64,000 bases of DNA from Oscillospiraceae bacterium (GTDB taxonomy: Bacteria; Bacillota; Clostridia; Oscillospirales; Oscillospiraceae). Location of the stretch: NCBI GenBank assembly GCA_902798545.1, contig CADBWQ010000011.1:62001-126000 (forward strand), given 5' to 3'. Under the pieces are notes generated by a model, which had not been told where the DNA came from, did not search any database, and saw only the letters and a program-made list of their open reading frames with translations. Below are positions 54,552 through 62,000 of this stretch, piece after piece. Position 1 is the stretch's first letter. Each line of letters starts with the position of its first letter. The position numbers and the translations under genes are program-made.

Positions 54552-55400
54552 ATGACGAAACCTGTGGTAATTACCGCCGACAGCACCTGTGACCTGTCCA
54601 GGGATCTGCTGGAGCGTTATGATATTCATGTGATTCCGCTGACCATCACGCTGGGTGAAGACACCTTCCTGGACGGTCAGGGCTTCACGCCGCTGGACAT
54701 GTACGCCCGCTACCGCAAGGACGGCACGCTGCCGAAGACCTCGGCCGTGGGGGTGCAGGAGTTTATCGACTTCTTCTCCGCGTTTACGGAGAAGGGATAC
54801 GCGGTGGTCCATCTGGATATCAGCGCGGAGCTCTCCAACTCCTACAATGCCGCATGCATGGCGGCGGCGGAGCTGGGCGGGGTCCAGGTCGTGGACACCC
54901 GTATGCTCTCCACCGGCGTCGGCCTGCTGGCCATCGAGGGGGCGGTCTGCCGCGACAGGGGGATGGCCGCCAGAGACATTGCCCAGCACCTGCGTTATCT
55001 GACCGAAAAGGTCCAGACCAGCTTCGTCCTGGACACGCTGGAATTCATGTGGAAGGGCGGCCGATGCACCGGCGTCACCGCGCTGGGGGCCAATCTTCTG
55101 CGCCTGAAGCCGGCCCTGGAGATGAAGGACGGGAAGCTCGGCGTGTACAAAAAGTACCGCGGCAGCATCGAGCATGTCTATAAGCAGTATATCCGGGAGC
55201 GCGTCGAAGGGCGGAAGATCCGCCCGGAGCATATCTTTGTCACGGAATCCGGTGAGATCGACGAGCGTGTCCTGGAGGAGATCTATGCCCTGGTCAGGGA
55301 GCTGATCCCCGGTGCCGAGATCCACCACACCGTGGCGGGATGCACCATCTCCACACACTGCGGTCCCAAAACGCTCGGGATCCTCTTCATGGAGGAATGA
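54552..55400 (+). CDS. DegV family protein, first copy
   Basis: Fatty-acid-binding protein of 282 residues with the N-terminal signature VITADSTCDLSRDLLERYDI, the Ser-rich LDISAELSNSYNAA, and WKGGRCTGVTALGANLLRLKP, as in FakB/DegV proteins that present fatty acids to a kinase. It is followed after 34 nt by the XRE-membrane gene. No fakA is seen. Confidence 0.92.
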   Translation: MTKPVVITADSTCDLSRDLLERYDIHVIPLTITLGEDTFLDGQGFTPLDMYARYRKDGTLPKTSAVGVQEFIDFFSAFTEKGYAVVHLDISAELSNSYNAACMAAAELGGVQVVDTRMLSTGVGLLAIEGAVCRDRGMAARDIAQHLRYLTEKVQTSFVLDTLEFMWKGGRCTGVTALGANLLRLKPALEMKDGKLGVYKKYRGSIEHVYKQYIRERVEGRKIRPEHIFVTESGEIDERVLEEIYALVRELIPGAEIHHTVAGCTISTHCGPKTLGILFMEE

Positions 55401-55434
55401 CCGATTCAGAACCATAGAACAGTGAGATCATCGC

Positions 55435-56085
55435 ATGCAACTGGAAGAACTCAAGCTGATCACCGCCAGCAACATCATCAATCTGCGCACCCGCGCAGGG
55501 CTCACCCAGGCGGAACTCGGCGCAAAGCTGAACTATTCGGATAAGACCATCTCCAAGTGGGAACGCGCCGAGGCCATCCCGGACGCCTTCGTTCTGAAGC
55601 AGATGGGCGAGATTTTCGGCGTCACGGTGGACAACCTCCTCAGCTCCCATGACGAGTGGAAGCCGATCCCGACCGAAGAGCCGGAGACCGTGGAGGTCTC
55701 CTACAGCACGAACCGCATCATCGCCATCACCGTCATCGGTGTCTGGACCCTGGCGCTCACGGCCTTCGTGGCCCTGTGGCTCGCGGATCTCATCCTGTGG
55801 CAGGTCTTTGTCGTGGCGCTGCCGGTCTCGATCCTGGTGTATATGATCCTGATCTGCTGCTTCCACCGGAAGCGCTATCTCCAGTATGTGATCGCGGCCT
55901 TTGTGCTGTCGCTGTTTGTCACGGCATACCTCCTGTGTTATCCGCGCTATAACCCCTGGCAGGTCTTCCTGATCGCGATACCGGCGGAGATCATCGTTTT
56001 TCTCAGCTGCAATCTCAAAACACGCCAGAAGCGCCGTAACAGCGGGCATTCTACAATTCGTAGAGAGAAAGAGAACAACGGGTAG
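55435..56085 (+). CDS. XRE-type regulator tethered to the membrane
   Basis: A 216-residue protein with an N-terminal helix-turn-helix (RAGLTQAELGAKLNYSDKTI, residues 20-39) and four predicted membrane segments after residue 97 (IIAITVIGVWTLALTAFVAL and others). Members of this type (HTH_XRE plus membrane part) are thought to sense the membrane or lipids; here it is between two DegV genes. The last codons lie in the left arm of its own terminator. Target unknown. Confidence 0.88.
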   Translation: MQLEELKLITASNIINLRTRAGLTQAELGAKLNYSDKTISKWERAEAIPDAFVLKQMGEIFGVTVDNLLSSHDEWKPIPTEEPETVEVSYSTNRIIAITVIGVWTLALTAFVALWLADLILWQVFVVALPVSILVYMILICCFHRKRYLQYVIAAFVLSLFVTAYLLCYPRYNPWQVFLIAIPAEIIVFLSCNLKTRQKRRNSGHSTIRREKENNG

Positions 56086-56108
56086 AGTGAAAACTGCCCG
56101 TTGTTTTT
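56075..56108 (+). terminator. Terminator overlapping the XRE gene end
   Basis: ACAACGGG / CCCGTTGT with a 14-nt loop, then TTTTG; the stop codon of the XRE gene lies at 56083-56085. Confidence 0.75.
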
Positions 56109-56183
56109 GTTCTGTAGAGTGTCAAACTGTCCCTTCTGTGTTAGGATTGGCTCATTCAGAGAGAAAAGAAAGGACGTTTTCCC

Positions 56184-57068
56184 ATGAGCTACATCCTCAG
56201 CTGCTGCTCCACCGCGGATCTGAGCAAGGAGCACTTTGAACAGCGTGACATCCATTACGTCTGCTTCCACTTTGCCATCGACGGCGTCGAATACCCCGAC
56301 GACCTCGGCCAGAGCATCCCCTTCGACGAATTCTATTCCCGCATGTCCAAGGGGGCGGAAACCCGCACCGCCCAGGTGAACGTCGCGGAGTACGTCGACT
56401 TCTTCACCCCCTTCCTTGAAGCGGGGCAGGACATCATCCATGTGAGTCTGTCCTCCGGCATCTCCGGCACCATCAACGCGGCGCGCAACGCCGCCGCCAT
56501 CCTTCGCGAGCGCTATCCCGGACGCAGGATCCATGTGATCGACTCGCTGGGCGCGTCCTCGGGCTACGGCCTGCTGATGGACACGGCAGCGACGCTCCGG
56601 GACGGGGGCATGGGTGTGGACGAACTTGCAAAGTGGATCGAGGACAACCGTCTGAAGGTGCACCACTGGTTCTTCTCCACGGATCTGACCTTCTTCGTCA
56701 GGGGCGGCCGCATCTCCAAGACGGCCGGCGTCTTCGGCGGCATGCTGGAGATCTGCCCCCTGATGAACATGGACAACCTCGGCCGTCTGATCCCGCGCTT
56801 CAAGATCCGCACCAAGAAAAAGGTTATCCGCGAGATCGTGAAGAAGATGGAGGAATATGCCGAGGGCGGCCTCGACTACAGCGGCAAGTGCTTCATCTCC
56901 ATGTCCGCCTGCTATAACGACGCCAGAGCCGTCGCGGACCTGGTGGAGGCCCGCTTCCCGAAGCTGAACGGGAAGGTCGTCATCAACAACATCGGCACCA
57001 CCATCGGCTCGCACACCGGGCCGGGCACCGTAGCCCTGTTCTTCTGGGGCTCGGAGCGCGTCGACTGA
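56184..57068 (+). CDS. DegV family protein, second copy
   Basis: A 294-residue DegV protein with ILSCCSTADLSKEHFEQRDI at the start, SLSSGISGTINAARNA near residue 92, and FVRGGRISKTAG. It is only moderately like the first copy, so the two are likely to carry different fatty acids. It has its own leader after the XRE terminator. Confidence 0.92.
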   Translation: MSYILSCCSTADLSKEHFEQRDIHYVCFHFAIDGVEYPDDLGQSIPFDEFYSRMSKGAETRTAQVNVAEYVDFFTPFLEAGQDIIHVSLSSGISGTINAARNAAAILRERYPGRRIHVIDSLGASSGYGLLMDTAATLRDGGMGVDELAKWIEDNRLKVHHWFFSTDLTFFVRGGRISKTAGVFGGMLEICPLMNMDNLGRLIPRFKIRTKKKVIREIVKKMEEYAEGGLDYSGKCFISMSACYNDARAVADLVEARFPKLNGKVVINNIGTTIGSHTGPGTVALFFWGSERVD

Positions 57069-57083
57069 TCCCTGAAAAACATG

Positions 57084-57106
57084 CAGCCTCCCAAAACGGG
57101 AGGCTG
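57084..57106. terminator. Bidirectional terminator between the second degV and gntR
   Basis: CAGCCTCCC / GGGAGGCTG, loop AAAAC; the T-rich run is strong on the minus strand and short on the plus. Confidence 0.85.
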
Positions 57107-57111
57107 TTTCA

Positions 57112-57840
57112 CTATTTCAGAGAGGCAAACGGGTCGATGCTTTCGCCGGAGAGACTGGTGAAGCTCAGACTTGAGGCGATGTGGTCGGTCATGGACTGGC
57201 GCGCCAGATCCGGCAGCCGCATGCGGATCGCCGAGACCACCGCCGTGTGGTTGTACTTGACGTTGGAGAGCCAGGGGTTGTTGTCGTTGGACTTCCTCCC
57301 GATGAATTCCAGCATCGAGGCCTGGTACCTCGTGAGGTAGGGACGGATCTGCTCATACGAGCGCTTGAGATAGGAATTCCCGCAGGAGTCGATGATCAGC
57401 AGGTGAAAGGGCATGTCCGTATCCTTCATGCCGCGGATGTCGTGCATGGTCACGCTGTCCATAAAGGCGCTGGCAAGGCGGGTGAGTTCGCGCACGGTGG
57501 CGTCGTCCGCGTTGTAGGCGCAGAGGAATGCGGCCTCGCTCTCGACGGCGTCCCGCACCTGGTACAGGCTGATCATGTCCGGGAGACTCAGCTCCAGGAC
57601 GAAGCTGCCCGCCTGTTCGGGCCGGTTCACCACAAAGCCGGTCTCCGCGAGGCCGGCCACGGCCTCCGCCACCGGGGTGCGCGAAATCCCGAGGAGCGAG
57701 GCAAGCTGGTTCACGTTGAGCCTGCTGCCCGGGGCGATCCTCAGGCTGATGATGTCGTCAAAGAGAAGCTGCATGACCAGGTCCTTCAGCTTTGCCTCCG
57801 GGTGGTCTGCGATCATTTTCTGCAGCTGGTATCGATCCAT
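57112..57840 (-). CDS. GntR family regulator with FCD domain
   Basis: Transcription factor of 242 residues: winged-helix DNA-binding domain with GSRLNVNQLASLLGISRTPV near residues 37-56, then an all-helical FCD ligand domain with the metal-binding pattern (His in MPFHLLIIDSCGN and in TDHIASS). FCD regulators bind organic acids or sugar acids. No adjacent operon target is visible, except the divergent DUF975 gene. Confidence 0.9.
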   Translation of the reverse strand: MDRYQLQKMIADHPEAKLKDLVMQLLFDDIISLRIAPGSRLNVNQLASLLGISRTPVAEAVAGLAETGFVVNRPEQAGSFVLELSLPDMISLYQVRDAVESEAAFLCAYNADDATVRELTRLASAFMDSVTMHDIRGMKDTDMPFHLLIIDSCGNSYLKRSYEQIRPYLTRYQASMLEFIGRKSNDNNPWLSNVKYNHTAVVSAIRMRLPDLARQSMTDHIASSLSFTSLSGESIDPFASLK

Positions 57841-57950
57841 TCCGCGTCACCGTCCTTGTGAAAGCATTTTACAACGAAATCGGAAACGCCGCAAGACGAA
57901 TCTCAGGAAGAATTCATAATTAGGCCCTTTTTCTAGAAGGAGAAAGAAGA

Positions 57951-57956
57951 TATAAT
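57951..57956 (+). promoter_or_regulatory. Probable -10 element of the DUF975 gene
   Basis: TATAAT at 57951-57956, with AAGAAGA before it, but no good -35 at the usual distance. Confidence 0.45.
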
Positions 57957-58009
57957 CCCATAAGAAACAGCAGTCCGGATTCCGGACAGAACAGGGAAGT
58001 GCTTAGCTT

Positions 58010-58732
58010 ATGTTGATCGACCGTATTGCCGTCAAGCAGCAGTCCAGAGAGATCCTCCGGACCTCAAGACCCAGCATGATCACCGCGGGGCTCATCTATA
58101 CACTGCTTGCCATGCTTATCAGCTATCTGTCGCTGCGCCTCACCGGCGTCAGTCTTGAGACCATGAACAGCATCATGCAGGCCGCCTCAAGCGGACAGAG
58201 CGAAGCCGCGATGAACCTTCTGGCCAGGGCCACGCCCGGCCCCGGCGAGAGTCTGATCGACCTGCTGCTGCAGCTCGCGCTGTCGGTGGTCTCCGTCGGC
58301 TTCACGATCTTCACCCTCAATACCATCCGGAGGACCGGCCCGGTGTTTGCAAACCTGCTGGACGGCTTCGGCATGATGCCGCGGCTTCTCTGGCTCATCA
58401 TCCTGCAGTATTTCTTTATCGCCCTCTGGTCCCTGCTCTTCGTGATTCCGGGGATCGTGGCCGCCTACCGCTACAGCATGGCCGTATATATCATGATCGA
58501 CCACCCGGAGCTCAGCGCCATGGACTGCATTCGGGAATCCAAACGGATGACGTACGGCTATAAGAGCCAGCTCTTTCAGCTGGACCTCTCCTTCATCCTG
58601 TGGCTGCTCCTGAGCGGTATGCCGGTGATCGGCTATGCGGTCCAGGTGTATCTCACGCCCTACATGGAGACGGCCCGCGCGCTCTACTATGAACGGATTC
58701 GCGGCCCCGAGAATGAGTGGCAGCCAGCGTAA
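58010..58732 (+). CDS. DUF975 family membrane protein
   Basis: Integral membrane protein of 240 residues with about five hydrophobic segments, including SMITAGLIYTLLAMLISYLS and LLWLIILQYFFIALWSLLFV. The family's mid region YRYSMAVYIMIDHPE and DCIRESKRMTYGYK is visible, and the end is typical of DUF975 proteins. Function unknown. Terminator at 58756. Confidence 0.87.
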   Translation: MLIDRIAVKQQSREILRTSRPSMITAGLIYTLLAMLISYLSLRLTGVSLETMNSIMQAASSGQSEAAMNLLARATPGPGESLIDLLLQLALSVVSVGFTIFTLNTIRRTGPVFANLLDGFGMMPRLLWLIILQYFFIALWSLLFVIPGIVAAYRYSMAVYIMIDHPELSAMDCIRESKRMTYGYKSQLFQLDLSFILWLLLSGMPVIGYAVQVYLTPYMETARALYYERIRGPENEWQPA

Positions 58733-58755
58733 AGCAGAATCAGATAATATAGGAT

Positions 58756-58786
58756 AAGACTTCCGGAAACGGAGGTCTTTTTTTCG
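58756..58786 (+). terminator. Terminator of the DUF975 gene
   Basis: AAGACTTCCG / CGGAGGTCTT, GAAA loop, followed by TTTTT. Confidence 0.9.
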
Positions 58787-58899
58787 TTTATTGATGCTTT
58801 TATTGACGCCCGTAGATTTATAATAAACGGGAGAATGGCAGACCGTCAAAAGTGCCGTAAAAAGGTGCCCGGAAATATCTTAAGGATAATTAAAAAAAG

Positions 58900-58928
58900 T
58901 TGAAAAAAGGGCACAAAAATGGTATACT
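58900..58928 (+). promoter_or_regulatory. Promoter of the giant surface-protein gene
   Basis: TTGAAA (58900-58905), 17-nt spacer, TATACT (58923-58928), about 77 nt before the start codon, in an AT-rich region. Confidence 0.75.
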
Positions 58929-59004
58929 GCAAGTTGTATTACTATGTCAAAATAGCATTTTCCATATGTGGTGTAGTAAACCTTTGAAAGGACGATATGT
59001 AGTC

Positions 59005-62000
59005 ATGATGGAGTCTCTTCTAAAGCGGATCGAAAGAAACAGAAAGGAACACACCCGATTGATCGCACTGATTCTGTGTCTGTCAATCATTGTGTCCCTG
59101 GGGGTCTTCAATGGCTTCCGCAAGAATGCGGTGGCGAAGACCTACACCAAGACAGTTCTGGACTGTCCATATGCGGCGGATGGCGCGGAGCCTGTGGCGC
59201 ACACCCACAGCACCGACTGTTTTGATGAGAACAGAAATCTCATCTGCAAGCTGCCGGAGCTGGAAGCCCACGAGCACAGCGACGCGTGCTGGTCCGAGAG
59301 CACCACACTGGTGTGCGACCTGGAGGAAAATCCCGGCCATGTCCACACCGAGGAGTGCTACACGGCGGAAACCGCACTGGTCTGCAACCTGGAAGAGAGC
59401 GAAGGGCATCAGCATTCGGAAGACTGCTATATCCTGGAGCGCGGAGACCTCATCTGTGAGAATACCGATGAGAATCACCAGCACACCGACGAGTGCTACA
59501 CCTGGAACGAAGTCCTGTCCTGCGGCATGAAAGCAGGGGAGGGCGCGCACGTGCATTCCGACGACTGCTACCAGACGGAACAGGTCCTGACCTGCGGCAT
59601 GGAAGCAGGGGAGGGCGCCCATACCCATACCGACGACTGCTACCTGACAGAAAAGATCCTGACCTGCGGGAAGGAAGAGCTCCCGGTCCATGTCCATGAT
59701 GAGAACTGCTTCCGCGAGGAAGAGATCACCGTGGAAGACGAACCGGAAGCACCCGTCGTCCCCGAGATGCCCGTCGGCGATCCGAACGCGGACCTCGAGA
59801 CCGCGGAAGCCTGGGAGCGTGACTTTGACGATCTGGAGCTCAGCGGCAACTGGGCCGCGGATCTGATCACCGTCGCCGCCACCCAGGAGGGCAACGGCGA
59901 GAGCGGACTGAACTTCATCGCAACGCTGAACGACGCAGGCGACGCCTGGGTCACGGACGGCTATACCCGTTACGGCGCCTGGTACGGCACCCCGTATGCC
60001 GAGTGGAGCGCGCTGTTCGTCTCCTTCTGCCTGCGGTATGCCGGTATCCCGACCGAGAATGTCCCGAATAATCCCACCGCAGCCCTTATGGCCGAGAGCT
60101 TCTCCAAGGGGAACCTCTTCGCCGGTGCCGACTACACACCGGCGGCAGGTGACCTGATCTTCTTCGACACCGACGAGGAAGAGGGCATCGACAACATGGG
60201 TATCGTCTGCAGCGTGGACACAGAGGAGAACACCGTCAGCACCATCGAAGGCGACCGCACGGATGAGGTCGCGACCTTCGACTATGCCATGGACGACGAG
60301 GAAATCGTCGGCTACGGCATCCTGCCACAGAACCCCGACTACGTCCCGACAGAAGAGAACAACAATAACACCGATGAAACCGACGGCCTCATCGTCAAGC
60401 CGGAAGAAACCGCCGACCCCGAAAAGCCCGCCGAGGTGACGGAGCTCACCGCGGACGGCCTCACCATCAAAGCCCTGGATGGCACCGCACTGCCGGAGGA
60501 CGCGGCCCCCAGCATCGCGGTTGTGGAAGACAAGGAAGCCGTCTGGAACCAGCTGCAGGACCTCCTGCTCCAGCAGGCGCAGCGCAGCACACTGAAGAAG
60601 GCACCGAGGATGCTCATGAACGCCGCCCCCGCGGCGAGCAACACCGGCAGCATCTCCGACTACGCCGTCTTTGACATCGGCCTCGGCACCGAGGAAACCC
60701 TGGACGGCATGGTCCAGGTCACCGTGGACGGACTGAACATCGACACCCTGGCCAATGTGCCGGAGAACGCGATTGTCACCCGGGTGAACTATACCCTTTA
60801 CCACATCCATGACGACGCGGTCAGCACCCCCGCTGTAGAGGTCACGGAAGAAAACGGCATCGTCACCGCCTTTACCTTCGAGACCGACAACTTCAGCCAG
60901 TTTGTCCTCAGCTACACGGTGGACTTCCATTATGAGGTGGATGGCAAAGTATATGATTTCAGTATCCCTGGCGGAGGGTTTGTGAGCTTTACAAACCTCG
61001 TAGAAGTGCTGGGTATAACTGATGATACGAAGAAGTTTGTGGCGGATGTGGAGAATGTGGAGTTCAGTACACCAAGCCTTGTAGATATCAGCAAGGTTGA
61101 AGACAATACCACAGTTGGTCAGATCAAGGAGAATCGCGGGCTTACGTGTGAATACAGTACAGAGCTGACGGAAGAGCAGATTGCAGAGATTAATGCGCAA
61201 ACGGTTGAAAGCGGAGACTGGGCTCTGATTAGTTTATTGCCGTTTACGAGTGAAGAAGAGCTGAAAGTCACCATGAAGACAGGTGAAGTTTTTACAGTCA
61301 AGGTGACAGACATGCAGATCACAAAGAAAGTGATGACGGCAGCAGGGGAAACCTATGTGATCACGGTAACCTGTCCTGAGGATTCCGGTATTCCAAAGAC
61401 CGCTGATCTTGCGGTTTCTGAGATCACTGAGGACCATCCGGCGCAGGACAGGAGCTATGCGGAGTACGTATCTGATGCAGAGGCTGCCCTGGGGGCAGAA
61501 GAAGGCAGTGCAGGATATGTCCGCCTGTTTGACATCAAGATTGTCGATGAGAATGATCCGGAAATAAGATATCAGCCTGCACCGGGTACTTCCGTTGACG
61601 TGAAGATCGAGCTGGCTGATACGGAAAGCAGTGATCTTAGTGTAGTGCACTTTGCGGATGGAAGCGAAACCGGTGATGTCATAGAGAACGTGAATGCAGA
61701 CGGTGAGGCAATTCTTTTTGCGGCAGAAGGCTTCTCGGTCTATGCTGTCGTACAGCTGGGAGATCCTGCAGGGCCAATGTTCAAAACCCTGGCAGAATTA
61801 GACAATGCGATTGAAGAAGGTAAATCTTTTAAGCTGTCACTCTTCAGAGAGAGCACAAATCAGTATTTTACCTCAGCCTTGAATAACGAAGGTTGTTATA
61901 CGGTGACCACAAATTCACAGAATGCCGCTGAATGGACTATAGAAAAGGCGGATGGTGAAAACTGCTATATCATTTACTCTGACGGTAATGGATACATGAA

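Noticed and set aside
59083-61200. A 705-codon minus-strand open frame antisense to the giant surface-protein gene
   Set aside because: The GC-rich codon use of the plus-strand gene removes stops from the antisense frame; the plus strand has signal-anchor, repeats and CHAP-like domain, while the antisense translation has no recognisable domain.
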